DNA from: Blastococcus sp. HT6-30
Lineage (GTDB): Bacteria > Actinomycetota > Actinomycetes > Mycobacteriales > Geodermatophilaceae
Direction of reading: 5' to 3'
Length of the DNA: 64,000 bases
Assembly (NCBI RefSeq): GCF_039729015.1
Contig: NZ_CP155792.1
Span: 3,120,001-3,184,000, forward strand
Below the pieces are notes generated by a model. The model was not told where the DNA came from, did not search any database, and was given only the letters and a program-made list of their open reading frames with translations. Each line of letters opens with the position of its first letter. Position 1 is the first letter of the stretch. Both the position numbers and the translations under genes were made by a program. This document shows positions 8,005 to 17,601 of this stretch, in pieces.

Positions 8005-8412
8005 TCAGACCCGGCGGCGCTTCTTGGGGCGGCAGCCGTTGTGCGGCTGCGGCGTGACGTCCTGGATCTGCCCGACCTCGAGGCCGGTGGCCTGCAGGGA
8101 GCGGATCGCGGTCTCGCGGCCGGAGCCGGGACCCTTCACGAAGACGTCCACCTTGCGCATGCCGTGCTCCTGCGCCTTGCGGGCCGCATTCTCCGCGGCC
8201 ATCTGCGCGGCGAAGGGCGTGGACTTGCGGGAGCCCTTGAAGCCGACGTGGCCGGCCGAGGCCCAGCTGATCACGTTGCCGTTGGGGTCGGTGATCGAGA
8301 CGATCGTGTTGTTGAACGTGCTCTTGATGTGCGCAGCACCGTGAGCGACGTTCTTCTTCTCCTTGCGGCGGACCTTCTTGGCACCAGCCGCGGCGCGAGC
8401 CCTGGGAGGCAT
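8005..8412 (-). CDS. rpsK: 30S ribosomal protein S11
   Basis: S11 lines the platform near the mRNA exit. It has 135 residues from ATG 8412 ([20 protein letters not shown]). [20 protein letters not shown] and the C-terminal [18 protein letters not shown] are diagnostic. The longer open frame to 8829 runs through rpsM antisense to codon bias and is not used. Confidence 0.97.
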   Translation of the reverse strand: MPPRARAAAGAKKVRRKEKKNVAHGAAHIKSTFNNTIVSITDPNGNVISWASAGHVGFKGSRKSTPFAAQMAAENAARKAQEHGMRKVDVFVKGPGSGRETAIRSLQATGLEVGQIQDVTPQPHNGCRPKKRRRV

Positions 8413-8489
8413 ATGTTTGTCGGGTTCCTTCTCTTCGTGGCCTGACCCCCGCTCGCCGTCCCTGCGAACGCGCGGGCGGGCGGGGGGTC

Positions 8490-8512
8490 CACGGGGGGCG
8501 GAGCCCCCCGTG
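8490..8512. terminator. GC hairpin in the rpsM-rpsK spacer
   Basis: A perfect 10-bp inverted repeat (CACGGGGGGC / GCCCCCCGTG) with a 3-nt loop lies 3 nt after the rpsM stop. It is not a member of the A-H repeat family, but occupies the same stop-proximal position. Confidence 0.6.
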
Positions 8513-8515
8513 TGT

Positions 8516-8896
8516 CTACTTCTTGCCGGCCTTCTTCTTGCCGGCGATGGTCTTGCGCGGGCCCTTGCTCGAGCGCGCATTGGTCTTGGTGCGCTGACCG
8601 TGCACCGGGAGCCCACGCCGGTGCCGAAGCCCCTGGTAGGAACCGATCTCGATCTTCCGGCGGATGTCGCCGGCGACCTCGCGCCGCAGGTCACCCTCGA
8701 CGCGGAAGTGCTCGTCGATGTAGTCGCGCAGCTTGAGCAGGTCCTCGTCGCTGAGGTCCTTGGCGCGCAGGTCCGGGCTGACGCCCGTCGCGGCCAGGGT
8801 CTCCTTGGCGTGGTGCCTGCCGATGCCATAGATGTAGGTGAGCGCGATCTCCATCCGCTTCTCGCGGGGCAGGTCGACGCCAGCCAGTCGTGCCAT
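8516..8896 (-). CDS. rpsM: 30S ribosomal protein S13
   Basis: S13 forms inter-subunit bridges at the head and contacts the P-site tRNA. It has 126 residues from ATG 8896: [33 protein letters not shown], and the basic tail [20 protein letters not shown]. It follows rpmJ by 14 bp. Confidence 0.97.
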   Translation of the reverse strand: MARLAGVDLPREKRMEIALTYIYGIGRHHAKETLAATGVSPDLRAKDLSDEDLLKLRDYIDEHFRVEGDLRREVAGDIRRKIEIGSYQGLRHRRGLPVHGQRTKTNARSSKGPRKTIAGKKKAGKK

Positions 8897-8910
8897 GTTC
8901 AGGTACTCCC

Positions 8911-9024
8911 TCAGCCCTGGCGCTGCTTGTGCCGGGCGTTGTCGCAGATGACCATGACCCGGCCGTGCCGGCGGATCACCTTGCACTTGTCGCAGATCTT
9001 CTTCACCGACGGCTGGACCTTCAC
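8911..9024 (-). CDS. rpmJ: 50S ribosomal protein L36 (zinc form)
   Basis: A 37-residue protein beginning [20 protein letters not shown] from GTG 9024. Cys11, Cys14, Cys27 and His32 form the zinc site of the C+ L36 type. It lies between infA and rpsM, the standard position at the head of the alpha-operon genes. Confidence 0.96.
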   Translation of the reverse strand: MKVQPSVKKICDKCKVIRRHGRVMVICDNARHKQRQG

Positions 9025-9091
9025 CGGTGCCGCCCCTCATTCCTCGAAATCGATGTGCCGGGACCCCACACGACGTGCGGGCCGCCGGCGG

Positions 9092-9313
9092 TCACTTGTA
9101 GCGGTAGACGATGCGACCGCGGGTCAGGTCGTAGGGCGAGAGCTCCACGACCACGCGGTCCTCGGGCAGGATGCGGATGTAGTGCTGCCGCATCTTGCCG
9201 CTGATGTGGGCGAGCACCCGGTGTCCGTTCTGCAGCTCGACCCGGAACATCGCATTGGGCAGCGGCTCGACGACGCGACCCTCGACCTCGATGGCCCCGT
9301 CCTTCTTCGCCAT
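9092..9313 (-). CDS. infA: Translation initiation factor IF-1
   Basis: Binds the 30S A site during initiation. The 73-residue single S1/OB-fold protein begins [20 protein letters not shown] and ends [11 protein letters not shown]. It is preceded by a 270-bp spacer with a good promoter (9485-9514), so infA-rpmJ-rpsMKD-rpoA-rplQ can be transcribed independently of map. Confidence 0.97.
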   Translation of the reverse strand: MAKKDGAIEVEGRVVEPLPNAMFRVELQNGHRVLAHISGKMRQHYIRILPEDRVVVELSPYDLTRGRIVYRYK

Positions 9314-9484
9314 GCCCGACACGCGCTCCTTGACTCGGTGGTACTGGATCCTCGTGCGCCCGCACCGGTGCCCGGCTGGACGCGCTCGGAGATTGCAGAA
9401 CAGGTGGTGCAGGCACTCTCGCAGAGGGCGTTCCGGGTCGTGCGGCCACAGCACGACGGCAGAACGGCGCTAGCGCCAACGGCT

Positions 9485-9514
9485 ACTGTACCTCGGCCCG
9501 GCGCGCCGATCCAA
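9485..9514 (-). promoter_or_regulatory. Predicted infA promoter
   Basis: On the minus strand TTGGAT (9509-9514) and TACAGT (9485-9490) are separated by 18 bp, resembling the actinobacterial housekeeping consensus TTGACN/TANNNT. The predicted start near 9478 gives a leader of about 165 nt to infA. Confidence 0.6.
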
Positions 9515-9530
9515 CCCGGCCTCCGGCAAG

Positions 9531-9582
9531 GACCCCGTGCTCCCCGCCACTCGCAGGCTCGCGGCGGCTCCCTGCACGAGGC
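9531..9582. repeat. Stop-proximal two-stem hairpin element, copy H (map-infA, inverted)
   Basis: Outer stem 9533-9540 / 9574-9581 (one G-T pair). Inner stem 9544-9548 / 9563-9567 around the 10-nt core TCGCAGGCTC, the reverse complement of GAGCCTGCGA. It ends 1 nt from the map stop. Orientation is opposite to copies A-C and E-G, and it is the most diverged copy. Confidence 0.6.
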
Positions 9583-10386
9583 TCAGGTACGCGGGGTGAT
9601 CCCGAACGGGGCGAGGCCGGCGACGCCGCCGTCCTCGGCCGTCAGCACCCACGGGCCCTCGGGGGTGATGGCCACCGTGTGCTCGAAGTGGGCGGCGCGG
9701 GAGCCGTCCTTGGTGACCACGGTCCACCCGTCCTCGAGCTCGACGGTTGCCGGATCACCCACGGTGACCATGGGCTCGATGGCCAGGGCCAGCCCGGGGA
9801 CCAGCTTCGGGCCACGGCCGGGACGTCCGTAGTTGAGCACGTGCGGGTCCTGGTGCATCTCGGTGCCGATGCCGTGACCGCCGTAGTTGTCGACGATGCC
9901 GTACGGGCGGTCCTCGTCCCGGATCGCCTGCTCCACGGCGGAGCTGATGTCGGTGAGCCGGCCACCGGCCACTGCCCGGGCCAGGCCGGCCCACATCGAC
10001 CGCTCGGTGACGGCTATCAGGGCTGCGTCCTCGGCGGAGGGCTCCCCCACCGTGACCGTCACGGCGGAGTCGCCGTGCCAGCCTTGCAGGATCGCCCCGC
10101 AGTCGATGGAGATGTTGTCGCCCGCGGCCAGCGCTCGGTTCACGTCCGGGATCCCGTGCACGACCTCGTCGTTGATGGAGGCGCAGATGCTGCCGGTGAA
10201 ACCGTGGTATCCGAGGAAGGACGGGATCGCGCCCGCGCTGCGGATGCGGTCCTCGGCGATCGCGTCGAGCTCACCGGTGGTCACCCCGGGACGGATCGCG
10301 GCGCGAACGGCGGCGATGGCCCCGGCGACGACGAGGCCGGCGCCCCGCATCAGCTCGATCTCGTGCGGGGTCTTGATCTGGATCAT
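9583..10386 (-). CDS. map: Type I methionine aminopeptidase
   Basis: Removes the initiator Met from nascent proteins. The pita-bread fold has all five metal ligands: two Asp in SIDCGAILQGWHGDSA, His in GGHGIGTEMHQ, Glu in LAIEPMV and Glu in AHFEHTVAI. Length is 267 residues from ATG 10386 (MIQIKTPHEIELMR); the longer frame to 10542 is not supported. It follows adk by 82 bp, the usual secY-adk-map order. Confidence 0.96.
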   Translation of the reverse strand: MIQIKTPHEIELMRGAGLVVAGAIAAVRAAIRPGVTTGELDAIAEDRIRSAGAIPSFLGYHGFTGSICASINDEVVHGIPDVNRALAAGDNISIDCGAILQGWHGDSAVTVTVGEPSAEDAALIAVTERSMWAGLARAVAGGRLTDISSAVEQAIRDEDRPYGIVDNYGGHGIGTEMHQDPHVLNYGRPGRGPKLVPGLALAIEPMVTVGDPATVELEDGWTVVTKDGSRAAHFEHTVAITPEGPWVLTAEDGGVAGLAPFGITPRT

Positions 10387-10468
10387 GCGTCCACTCCACT
10401 TCGCGAGCAGCGGAAGGCGGCCGAGGATCCCGCCTGTCATGTGCAGATCCGCCTCCGGTGCCCGGTGA

Positions 10469-11071
10469 TCAGTCTGCGCTCGGCTGCGCGCCGTCCGTAC
10501 CCAGTGCGGCGAGCGCACGGGCCGTGACCTCCTCGACCGCACCGATCGCGTCGATGCGGGCCAGCAGACCCTGGTCCTCGTAGAAGCCGGACAGCGGGGC
10601 AGTCTGTTCCCGGTACACCTTCAGCCGGTGCCGCACCGTCTCGGGCTTGTCGTCGTCGCGCTGGACCATCTGCCCGTCGACCAGCATCCGCCGGCCGGAG
10701 AGCCGCCGGACCAGCTCCTCCTCGTCGACCACCAGCTCGAGGACCCGGTCGAGGCCGTGTCCGAGCTCGGCCAGCGATGCGCGGAGCTGCTCGGCCTGCG
10801 AGATCGTGCGGGGGAACCCGTCCAGGAGAAAGCCCGCCCGGGCGTCTTCCTCGGCCAGCCGGTCCTTCACCATGGCGACGGTGATCTCGTCGGGCACGAG
10901 GTCACCGGCGTCCATGTAGATCTTGGCCTTCTGCCCCAGCTCCGTCTGCCCGCTGACGTTGGCCCGGAAGATGTCACCGGTCGAGATCGCGGGGACGCCG
11001 AGTTCGCCGGCGATGAACTGCGCCTGGGTGCCCTTGCCCGCTCCGGGAGGGCCCAGGAGGACGACGCGCAC
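10469..11071 (-). CDS. adk: Adenylate kinase (short form, no zinc finger)
   Basis: Interconverts ATP + AMP and 2 ADP. The P-loop GPPGAGKGT is at residues 7-15, with ISTGDIFR and FLLDGFPRT for AMP binding, and [20 protein letters not shown] as the short LID without the four-Cys zinc site. Length is 200 residues. GTG 11071 shares a base with the secY TAG stop (TAGTG), so translation is probably coupled. The open frame continuing to 11857 runs inside secY and is rejected. Confidence 0.96.
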   Translation of the reverse strand: MRVVLLGPPGAGKGTQAQFIAGELGVPAISTGDIFRANVSGQTELGQKAKIYMDAGDLVPDEITVAMVKDRLAEEDARAGFLLDGFPRTISQAEQLRASLAELGHGLDRVLELVVDEEELVRRLSGRRMLVDGQMVQRDDDKPETVRHRLKVYREQTAPLSGFYEDQGLLARIDAIGAVEEVTARALAALGTDGAQPSAD

Positions 11072-12381
11072 TACTTCAGGAACCCTTCGTAGTTGCGCTG
11101 GTTCAGTTGCGTCTCGATTTGCTTCACCGTCTCCAACCCCACTCCGACCATGATCAGGACCGCGGTCCCTCCGAACGGGAAGTTCTGGTTCTGCCCCTCC
11201 TGCGTGATGGAGAGGAAGAGGTTCGGCAGCACGGCGACCAGACCCAGGTAGATCGAGCCCGGAAGCGTGATCCGGGACAGGACGTACTGCAGGTACTCCG
11301 CGGTCGGCCGGCCCGGCCGGATGCCGGGGATGAAGCCGCCGTAGCGCTTCATGTCGTCGGCCCGCTCCTCCGGGTTGAACGTGATGGACACGTAGAAGTA
11401 CGTGAAGAAGATGATCATCGCGAAGTAGATCGCGACGTGGACCGGGCTGCTCTGGTCGATGATGTAGTTCTCGAAGAACCGTCGCACCGTACCGGTCTCG
11501 CTGCCCTGCAGCTGGGCGATCAGCTGCGGCAGGTACAGCAGCGAGGAGGCGAAGATGACCGGGATGACGCCGGCCTGGTTCACCTTGAGCGGCAGGTAGG
11601 TGGATGTCCCGCCGTACATGCGGCGACCCACCATCCGCTTGGCGTACTGCACCGGGATGCGGCGCTGGGCCTGCTCGACGTAGACCACGGTGCCGATGAT
11701 GACGACGGCGAAGGCGCAGACGACGGCGAACACGACGCCACCGCGGGTCTGCAGGATCGAGCCGCCCTCGGCGGGGATGCGCGCGGCGATCGAGGTGAAG
11801 ATCAGCACGGACATGCCGTTGCCGATCCCCTTCTCGGTGAGCAGCTCGCCGAGCCACATGATCAGCGCGGTACCGGCGGTGAGCGCGACGACGAGGATGA
11901 CCGTCGTCCAGACCGACTCGGACGGGATGATCGTCTGGGTGCAGTTGGGGAACAGCTGGCCGCTGCGGGCGAGGGCGATGATACCGGTGCTCTGCAGGAC
12001 CGCGAGCGCGATGGTCAGGTAGCGGGTGTACTGGGTCAGCTTCGCCTGACCCGACTGCCCTTCCTTCTTCAGCTGCTCGAAGCGCGGGATGACCACCACG
12101 AGCAGCTGCACGATGATGCTCGCCGTGATGTACGGCATGATCCCGAGCGCGAACACGCTCAGTCGCAGCAACGCGCCGCCGGAGAACAGGTTGACCAGCG
12201 AGTAGATGTCGCGCTGGTCGGACGCCTGGGCCTGCTCGAGGCAGCTGTTGATCGCCTCTACCGAGACGCCCGGTCCGGGGACCGCGGCGCCGAGCCGGTA
12301 CACGGCGATGATCGCCAGGGAGAACAGCAGCTTGCGCCGGAGGTCTGGCGTCCGGAACGCCGCGGCGAACGCCTGCAGCAC
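11071..12381 (-). CDS. secY: Preprotein translocase subunit SecY
   Basis: Central pore of the Sec translocon with ten transmembrane helices. The 436-residue product from GTG 12381 begins [20 protein letters not shown] after GGGAGGG. Family features include [10 protein letters not shown] before the plug, [18 protein letters not shown] (TM2-3) and [12 protein letters not shown] in a cytoplasmic loop. It follows rplO with a 133-bp spacer carrying two hairpins, so its level may be set apart from that of the ribosomal genes. Confidence 0.97.
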   Translation of the reverse strand: MLQAFAAAFRTPDLRRKLLFSLAIIAVYRLGAAVPGPGVSVEAINSCLEQAQASDQRDIYSLVNLFSGGALLRLSVFALGIMPYITASIIVQLLVVVIPRFEQLKKEGQSGQAKLTQYTRYLTIALAVLQSTGIIALARSGQLFPNCTQTIIPSESVWTTVILVVALTAGTALIMWLGELLTEKGIGNGMSVLIFTSIAARIPAEGGSILQTRGGVVFAVVCAFAVVIIGTVVYVEQAQRRIPVQYAKRMVGRRMYGGTSTYLPLKVNQAGVIPVIFASSLLYLPQLIAQLQGSETGTVRRFFENYIIDQSSPVHVAIYFAMIIFFTYFYVSITFNPEERADDMKRYGGFIPGIRPGRPTAEYLQYVLSRITLPGSIYLGLVAVLPNLFLSITQEGQNQNFPFGGTAVLIMVGVGLETVKQIETQLNQRNYEGFLK

Positions 12382-12417
12382 GTGCCCTCCCCTGATCGGT
12401 CGGATGACGATAGCAAT

Positions 12418-12450
12418 CGGCCCGCCCCGCACTAGTGCAGGGCGGGCCGA
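12418..12450. terminator. Hairpin in the rplO-secY spacer
   Basis: Inverted repeat TCGGCCCGCC / GGCGGGCCGA (12418-12427 / 12441-12450) around an ACTAGT centre, just downstream of repeat copy C in the transcription direction. It is a candidate attenuator before secY. Confidence 0.6.
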
Positions 12451-12510
12451 TGGAGGCCCCTCTGCAGGGACCCGCCGCGAGCGTGCGAGCGGCGGGGAGC
12501 AGAGGGGTCC
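12450..12510. repeat. Stop-proximal two-stem hairpin element, copy C (rplO-secY)
   Basis: Outer stem 12457-12465 / 12499-12507 (CCCCTCTGC / GCAGAGGGG). Inner stem 12471-12478 / 12489-12496 (CCCGCCGC / GCGGCGGG), loop GAGCGTGCGA. It ends 4 nt from the rplO stop. Confidence 0.85.
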
Positions 12511-12514
12511 TTTC

Positions 12515-12958
12515 TCAGATGCGGGTGGTGCTGCCTCCGGCCGCGGCGATCTTCTCGGCCGCGGAGGCGGAGAAGGCGTTCGCCTGCACGTCGACCCTGA
12601 CGCCGCCGAGCTCGCCGGTGCCGAGCACCTTGACCGGCTGGCCACGGCGCACGGCGCCGGCCTCGGCCAGGGTGTCCGGGTTGACGGCTCCGCCCTGCGG
12701 GAACAGCGCCGCGATCCGGTCGAGGTTGACGACCTGGAAGACGACCTTGTTCGGCGGCTTGAAGCCCGAGAGCTTGGGCAGCCGCATGTTCAGCGGGGTC
12801 TGCCCACCCTCGAACCGCGCGGAGACGGTGCCCCGCGCGCCGGTGCCCTTGGTGCCGCGCCCGGCGGTCTTGCCCTTGGAGCCCTCACCGCGACCCACGC
12901 GGGTCTTGGCGGTGTGAGCGCCGGGGGCCGGACGCAGGTGGTGGACCTTGAGAGTCAT
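12515..12958 (-). CDS. rplO: 50S ribosomal protein L15
   Basis: Late-assembly 23S-binding protein. The 147 residues begin [20 protein letters not shown], with the Gly-rich [18 protein letters not shown] segment and [13 protein letters not shown]. It follows rpmD by 34 bp and is the last ribosomal gene before secY. Confidence 0.97.
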   Translation of the reverse strand: MTLKVHHLRPAPGAHTAKTRVGRGEGSKGKTAGRGTKGTGARGTVSARFEGGQTPLNMRLPKLSGFKPPNKVVFQVVNLDRIAALFPQGGAVNPDTLAEAGAVRRGQPVKVLGTGELGGVRVDVQANAFSASAAEKIAAAGGSTTRI

Positions 12959-12992
12959 GAGATGTCCCTACTAGCGCTTCGTCGGACCAGCG

Positions 12993-13175
12993 TCAGCTGA
13001 TCTCTTCGACGGTGACCAGGTGCGGCACCGTCGCGACCATCCCGCGGATCTCGGGACGGTCCTCCTGGACGACCGAGTCGTTGATCCGCTTGAGGCCCAG
13101 CGAGCGCAGCGTCTGGCGCTGGTTGGGCTTGGTGCCGATGACCGACTTGACCTGGGTGACCTTCAGCTGTGCCAT
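12993..13175 (-). CDS. rpmD: 50S ribosomal protein L30
   Basis: A 60-residue protein from ATG 13175 ([20 protein letters not shown]). [18 protein letters not shown] is diagnostic. One base separates it from the rpsE stop. An in-frame GTG at 13202 would add nine residues inside rpsE and is not preferred. Confidence 0.96.
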   Translation of the reverse strand: MAQLKVTQVKSVIGTKPNQRQTLRSLGLKRINDSVVQEDRPEIRGMVATVPHLVTVEEIS

Positions 13176-13176
13176 C

Positions 13177-13791
13177 TCAGACCCCCTGACCCGCACGCGC
13201 ACGGAGCATGGCGGCGGGGGCGACGTCCTCGAGCGGCAGGCCGCGGCGGGCCGCGATCTCCTCCGGGCGGACGAGGTCCTTCAGCGCCTGCATGGTGGCG
13301 TGCACGATGTTGATCGGGTTCGACGAGCCCAGGCTCTTGGACAGCACGTCGTGGATCCCGGCGCACTCGAGCACGGCGCGCACCGGGCCACCGGCGATGA
13401 CACCGGTACCGGGGCTGGCCGGCTTGAGCAGCACGACACCGGCGGCCGCCTCGCCCTGCACGGGGTGCGGGATGGTGCTGGCGATGCGGGGCACCTTGTA
13501 GAAGTGCTTCTTGGCCTCCTCGACGCCCTTGGCGATCGCCGCGGGCACCTCCTTGGCCTTCCCGTAGCCGACGCCCACGGTGCCGTCACCGTCGCCCACG
13601 ATCACCAGGGCGGTGAAGCTGAAGCGCCGACCACCCTTGACGACCTTGGACACGCGGTTGATGGCGACCACGCGCTCGATGTAGTTGCTCTTCTCGGCGG
13701 GCGCGCCTCCGGGGCCCCGCCCGCCGTCACGACGGTCGCGGCGGTCGTTACCGCCGCCGGCGCCGCCGCCGCGTCGCTGTGGTCCTGGCAT
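13177..13791 (-). CDS. rpsE: 30S ribosomal protein S5
   Basis: S5 shapes decoding accuracy and the mRNA entry channel. It has 204 residues from ATG 13791. The first 35 or so are a Gly/Arg-rich extension, then [20 protein letters not shown] and [20 protein letters not shown]. The C-terminal domain has [15 protein letters not shown] and [15 protein letters not shown]. It sits between rplR and rpmD, as in the canonical spc operon. Confidence 0.97.
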   Translation of the reverse strand: MPGPQRRGGGAGGGNDRRDRRDGGRGPGGAPAEKSNYIERVVAINRVSKVVKGGRRFSFTALVIVGDGDGTVGVGYGKAKEVPAAIAKGVEEAKKHFYKVPRIASTIPHPVQGEAAAGVVLLKPASPGTGVIAGGPVRAVLECAGIHDVLSKSLGSSNPINIVHATMQALKDLVRPEEIAARRGLPLEDVAPAAMLRARAGQGV

Positions 13792-13840
13792 CAGACGTCC
13801 CTCTCGATCTGCTCGCTCGTGCTGGTGGGGTGGGTGGTCA

Positions 13841-14248
13841 TCAGAAGTCCAGCCCACCCTCGCGGGCACCGTCGGCCAGAGCGGCGATGCGCCCGGCGTA
13901 GCGGTTGCCCCCGCGGTCGAAGACGACCGCCGAGATGCCGGCGGCCTTCGCGCGCTCGGCCACCAGAGCACCCACCTGACGGGCGAGGGTGGACTTGTCG
14001 CCCTCGGAGCCGCGCAGGCTGGCGTCCATCGTGGAGGCGCTCACCACGGTGCGGCCGACCGTGTCGTCGACGACCTGCACGTGGATGTGGCGCGCGCTGC
14101 GCTTGACCACCAGGCGCGGACGCTCCGCCGTGCCCGCGACCCGCTTGCGCAGCCGGTTGTGGCGACGGAGCCGCGAGACGCGGCGCGCCGTGCTGATGTC
14201 GGTGCCGACGGGCTTGTGCACCCGGGCGGCCTTCTCTGCCTGAGCCAT
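13841..14248 (-). CDS. rplR: 50S ribosomal protein L18
   Basis: Binds 5S rRNA and delivers it to the central protuberance. It has 135 residues: [17 protein letters not shown] basic N-terminus, [20 protein letters not shown], and the C-terminal [19 protein letters not shown] 14248 forms an ATGA overlap with the rplF stop; GTG 14251 just before it is equally possible. Confidence 0.96.
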   Translation of the reverse strand: MAQAEKAARVHKPVGTDISTARRVSRLRRHNRLRKRVAGTAERPRLVVKRSARHIHVQVVDDTVGRTVVSASTMDASLRGSEGDKSTLARQVGALVAERAKAAGISAVVFDRGGNRYAGRIAALADGAREGGLDF

Positions 14249-14787
14249 CACTTACCCGTCTTCCCGACCTTGCGCTTGACGACCTCGCCCTGGTACCGCA
14301 CACCCTTGCCCTTGTAGGGGTCGGGCCTGCGGATCTTGCGGATCTTGGCCGCCACCTCGCCGACCAGCTGCTTGTCGATGCCGCTGACCCGCAGGCGGGT
14401 CGGCGACTCGACGGCGAAGGAGATCCCCTCGGGGGCCTTCACCGGCACGGGGTGGCTGTAGCCCAGGGCGAACTCGAGGTCCGAGCCGCGCGCCTGGACG
14501 CGGTATCCGACACCGACGATCTCGAGGGTCTTGGTGTAGCCCTCGGTGACGCCGGTGATCATGTTGGCGATCAGAGTCCGCGAGAGCCCGTGGAGGGCGC
14601 GGTTCTGACGCTCGTCGTTGGGGCGCTGCACCCGCAGCGTGCCGTCCTCGTCGCGCACGACGGTGATCGGCGCGGCGACCGTGTGGCGCAGCTCGCCCTT
14701 GGGCCCCTTCACGCTGACCGTCTGACCGTCGATGGCTACGTCGACACCACCGGGCACGGCGATCGGGAGTCGTCCGATCCGTGACAT
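14248..14787 (-). CDS. rplF: 50S ribosomal protein L6
   Basis: Located near the GTPase-associated centre of the 50S. The 179 residues begin [20 protein letters not shown], contain [19 protein letters not shown], and end [18 protein letters not shown] followed by a basic tail. It follows rpsH by 15 bp. Confidence 0.97.
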   Translation of the reverse strand: MSRIGRLPIAVPGGVDVAIDGQTVSVKGPKGELRHTVAAPITVVRDEDGTLRVQRPNDERQNRALHGLSRTLIANMITGVTEGYTKTLEIVGVGYRVQARGSDLEFALGYSHPVPVKAPEGISFAVESPTRLRVSGIDKQLVGEVAAKIRKIRRPDPYKGKGVRYQGEVVKRKVGKTGK

Positions 14788-14802
14788 CTCTGCTCGCTCC
14801 TC

Positions 14803-15213
14803 TTACCAGACGTAGGCGAGGACTTCCCCACCCACGCCCTTCTTGTTCGCCTGCTTGTCGGTGAGCAGCCCGGTCGAGGTCGAGATGATCGCCACGCCGA
14901 GGCCGCCGAGCACCTTGGGCAGTGCGGTGGACTTCGCGTACACCCGCAGACCGGGCTTGGAGACCCGTCGGACCCCGGCGATGCTGCGCTCGCGGTTGGG
15001 GCCGTACTTGAGGTCGATCACCAGCTGCTTGAACGGGTTGCCGTCCTTGTCGGTGTCATCGACGCGCCAGCCGGCGATGTAGCCCTCCTGCTGGAGGATC
15101 TCGGCGATGTGCGTCTTGAGCTTCGACGACGGCATGACCGCGGAGTCGTGGTACGCCTGGTTGGCGTTCCGCAGACGCGTCAGCATGTCTGCGATCGGGT
15201 CGGTCATGGTCAT
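14803..15213 (-). CDS. rpsH: 30S ribosomal protein S8
   Basis: Binds 16S helix 21. The product begins M(TM)[18 protein letters not shown], and [20 protein letters not shown] is the typical C-terminus. Two ATGs six bases apart (15213, 15207) are possible; a purine-rich stretch about 12 nt upstream favours 15213. The 153-bp spacer before it holds repeat copy D. Confidence 0.96.
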   Translation of the reverse strand: MTMTDPIADMLTRLRNANQAYHDSAVMPSSKLKTHIAEILQQEGYIAGWRVDDTDKDGNPFKQLVIDLKYGPNRERSIAGVRRVSKPGLRVYAKSTALPKVLGGLGVAIISTSTGLLTDKQANKKGVGGEVLAYVW

Positions 15214-15300
15214 GGCGTAGTGGTGCCTCTCTCGCCGCGGTTCCTCATGCGCCGGGTCTTCCCGGACTTGGCGCGTGGGCCTCTCGGCGATCGTAGAAAG

Positions 15301-15352
15301 GCCTCGTCCCTGTCAACCCTCGCACGCTCGGGTCGAGCCTCTGGACGAGGCC
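15301..15352. repeat. Stop-proximal two-stem hairpin element, copy D (rpsN-rpsH, inverted)
   Basis: Outer stem 15301-15309 / 15343-15351 (GCCTCGTCC / GGACGAGGC). Inner stem 15313-15319 / 15330-15336 with one wobble, loop TCGCACGCTC. It is the reverse complement of the copy B type, with compensatory outer-stem changes. It ends 14 nt from the rpsN stop. Confidence 0.8.
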
Positions 15353-15366
15353 ATGGGGTTGTTTCG

Positions 15367-15552
15367 TTACCAGGAACTCTTGCGGACGCCGGGGAGCTCC
15401 CCGGCGTGGGCCATCTCCCGCAGGCAGATCCGGCACAGGCCGAACTTGCGGAAGACCGAGTGCGGGCGACCGCACCGCTGGCAGCGGGTGTAACCGCGAA
15501 CCGCGAACTTCGGCTTGCGGGCCGCCTTGTTGATCAGCGCCTTCTTGGCCAT
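15367..15552 (-). CDS. rpsN: 30S ribosomal protein S14 type Z
   Basis: The 61-residue zinc form of S14, with Cys24-x2-Cys27 and Cys40-x2-Cys43 ([20 protein letters not shown]). It begins [20 protein letters not shown]. Its place between rplE and rpsH is the standard spc-operon position. Zinc-free paralogues are often encoded elsewhere for zinc starvation; none is visible here. Confidence 0.97.
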   Translation of the reverse strand: MAKKALINKAARKPKFAVRGYTRCQRCGRPHSVFRKFGLCRICLREMAHAGELPGVRKSSW

Positions 15553-15571
15553 AGCTTCTCTCCTGCCCGAC

Positions 15572-16156
15572 TCAGCGGACGGTCGTGACGACGGGCTGGC
15601 CGGCGAAGGGGAACCCGAGCTGGCGGAGCAGCTCGCGACCCTCCTCGTCGGTGGTGGCGGTGGTGACGAGCGTGATGTCCATGCCGCGCGACCGGTCGAT
15701 CTTGTCGACGTCGATCTCGCGGAACATCGACTGCTCCGTCAGCCCGAAGGTGTAGTTGCCGTGACCGTCGAACTGCTTGGCGTTGAGGCCGCGGAAGTCA
15801 CGGATACGGGGAAGAGCCAGCGACAGCAGACGGTCGAGGAACTCCCACATGCGGTCGCCGCGAAGGGTGACCTTGGCGCCGATCGGCATGCCCTCGCGCA
15901 GCTTGAACTGCGCGATGGACTTCCGTGCCCGGACGACGGCGGGCTTCTGGCCGGTGATGGCGGTGAGGTCGCGGACCGCGCCGTCCATCAGCTTCGCGTC
16001 GCGGGTGGCCTCGCCGACGCCCATGTTGACGACGATCTTCGTCAGGCGCGGGATCTGCATGACGTTCTCGTAGCCGAACTCGCCCTGCAGCGTGGGCACG
16101 ATGTTGTCGCGGTAGTTGGCGAGCATGCGGGGCAGCTCACGGGTGGGTGCGCTCAT
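15572..16156 (-). CDS. rplE: 50S ribosomal protein L5
   Basis: Central-protuberance protein contacting 5S rRNA. It has 194 residues, with [40 protein letters not shown] and [20 protein letters not shown]. The start at ATG 16156 is 2 bp after the rplX stop. Confidence 0.97.
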   Translation of the reverse strand: MSAPTRELPRMLANYRDNIVPTLQGEFGYENVMQIPRLTKIVVNMGVGEATRDAKLMDGAVRDLTAITGQKPAVVRARKSIAQFKLREGMPIGAKVTLRGDRMWEFLDRLLSLALPRIRDFRGLNAKQFDGHGNYTFGLTEQSMFREIDVDKIDRSRGMDITLVTTATTDEEGRELLRQLGFPFAGQPVVTTVR

Positions 16157-16158
16157 GA

Positions 16159-16506
16159 TCAGAGGTCCTTACCGGTGCGCCGCGAGACCCGGATGTTGCG
16201 GCCTTCCTCGTCCTTGCGGTAGCCGACCCGGGTCGGCTTGTCCTCGGAGTCGATCACCATCACGTTGCTGACGTGGATGGGAGCCTCCTGCGTGACGATC
16301 CCGCCCTGCTGGGCGCCCCGCTGCGTCGAGCTGATGCGGGTGTGCTTCTTCACCCGGCCGACGCCCTCGACCAGAACCTTCTGGAGCTTGGGGTAGGCGG
16401 CGATGACGCGGCCCTTCGCGCCCTTGTCCTTGCCGGACAGCACGAGGACGGTGTCGCCCTTCTTGACCTTCATCGACGGGGTCTTCCCGCTGGCTGCCTG
16501 AGCCAT
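16159..16506 (-). CDS. rplX: 50S ribosomal protein L24
   Basis: Early assembly initiator with a KOW motif ([20 protein letters not shown]). It ends [20 protein letters not shown] 16506 gives 115 residues. GTG 16512 would overlap the rplN stop as GTGA and is a fair alternative, since GGAGG lies only 4 nt before it and 10 nt before the ATG. Confidence 0.95.
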   Translation of the reverse strand: MAQAASGKTPSMKVKKGDTVLVLSGKDKGAKGRVIAAYPKLQKVLVEGVGRVKKHTRISSTQRGAQQGGIVTQEAPIHVSNVMVIDSEDKPTRVGYRKDEEGRNIRVSRRTGKDL

Positions 16507-16508
16507 GA

Positions 16509-16877
16509 TCACAGCACCTCCGGGGCGAGCGAGATGATCCGCATGAAGCGCTTGTCACGGAGCTCCCGGCCCACGGGCCCGAAGATGCGCGTGCCGCGCG
16601 GGTCGCCGCTGTCGCGGATGATCACGGCGGCGTTCTCGTCGAAGCGGATGTAGGAGCCGTCCGGACGACGGCGCTCCTTCACCGTGCGGACGACGACAGC
16701 CTTGACCACGTCGCCCTTCTTGACGCCGGCGCCCGGCAGCGCGTCCTTCACGGTGCCGACGATGACGTCACCGATGCCCGCGTAGCGTCGCCCGGAGCCT
16801 CCGAGAACCCGGATGCAGAGGATCTCCTTCGCACCGGTGTTGTCGGCGACTCGCAGCCGCGACTCCTGCTGGATCAC
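16509..16877 (-). CDS. rplN: 50S ribosomal protein L14
   Basis: Sits at the subunit interface. Its 122 residues (standard length) start at GTG 16877 with (M)[19 protein letters not shown] and include [19 protein letters not shown]. It is the first gene of the spc group and is separated from rpsQ by 203 bp with a strong hairpin, which suggests a transcriptional boundary here. Confidence 0.97.
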   Translation of the reverse strand: MIQQESRLRVADNTGAKEILCIRVLGGSGRRYAGIGDVIVGTVKDALPGAGVKKGDVVKAVVVRTVKERRRPDGSYIRFDENAAVIIRDSGDPRGTRIFGPVGRELRDKRFMRIISLAPEVL

Positions 16878-16947
16878 GTCCTTCTCCCAAATACTTGTGG
16901 TGACAGCCGGGCCGGAACGGTGAACCGGCTGTCCGGCACTCGCGTGC

Positions 16948-16982
16948 GGACGCACCGGCGGCTGATCGCCGCCGGTGCGTCC
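16948..16982. terminator. Strong hairpin separating S10 and spc gene groups
   Basis: A perfect 15-bp stem (GGACGCACCGGCGGC / GCCGCCGGTGCGTCC) with a 5-nt loop between rpsQ and rplN. The strength and position suggest that the S10 operon ends here and rplN has its own promoter downstream. Confidence 0.75.
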
Positions 16983-17080
16983 GGAGCACGGGTACCGGGA
17001 TGTGGCGCGCACCGGGGCGCGCGCCAGTCGTCCAGGGTACTCCTACCCGCAGCGGCCCCGGAGGGCCGCCTGGCGCAGGC

Positions 17081-17371
17081 TTACTTGGCCTTCTCGACGA
17101 CCTCGACCAGCCGCCACCGCTTGGTGGCCGACGTGGGCCGGGTCTCCATGATCTGCACGCGGTCACCGATGCCGGCGACCCCCTGCTCGTCGTGCGCCTT
17201 CAGCTTGCTCGTCCGGCGGATGACCTTGCCGTACAGGCCGTGCTTCACGCGGTCCTCGACCTCGACGACGATGGTCTTCTCCATCTTGTCGCTGACGACG
17301 AGGCCCTCGCGGACCTTGCGGTAGCCACGGCCGGCCAGGCCGGGGCCGGTCGACTCCTGGGTCTCGCTCAT
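17081..17371 (-). CDS. rpsQ: 30S ribosomal protein S17
   Basis: Primary 16S-binding OB-fold protein. After about 15 N-terminal residues the core reads [20 protein letters not shown] and [19 protein letters not shown]. Length is 96 residues. The ATG overlaps the rpmC stop (ATGA). Confidence 0.97.
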   Translation of the reverse strand: MSETQESTGPGLAGRGYRKVREGLVVSDKMEKTIVVEVEDRVKHGLYGKVIRRTSKLKAHDEQGVAGIGDRVQIMETRPTSATKRWRLVEVVEKAK

Positions 17372-17601
17372 GCCACACCCTCGTTCGGGGCGACCGAGAG
17401 ACCCAGCTCGCGCTCGCGCATGATCGTGTAGATCCGGGCGATGTCGCGGCGGACGGTCTGCAGTCGCCGGTTGTTGTCCAGCTGGCCGGTGGCCACCTGG
17501 AAGCGCAGGTTGAACAGTTCTTCCTTCGACTCACGCAGCCGCGAGGCGAGCTCGTCAGCGGAGAGCTCGCGCAGCTCGGGAGCGGTCAGACCGGCGGCCA
17601 T
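17368..17601 (-). CDS. rpmC: 50S ribosomal protein L29
   Basis: Exit-tunnel protein near the SRP and trigger-factor docking site. The product begins [20 protein letters not shown] and contains [23 protein letters not shown] 17601 overlaps the rplP stop (ATGA); a GTG at 17604 directly precedes it. Confidence 0.96.
   Translation of the reverse strand: MAAGLTAPELRELSADELASRLRESKEELFNLRFQVATGQLDNNRRLQTVRRDIARIYTIMRERELGLSVAPNEGVA

Noticed and set aside
11072-11857. Extended adenylate kinase frame inside secY
   Set aside because: The extension is an out-of-frame reading of secY. The P-loop begins six residues after GTG 11071, as expected for Adk.
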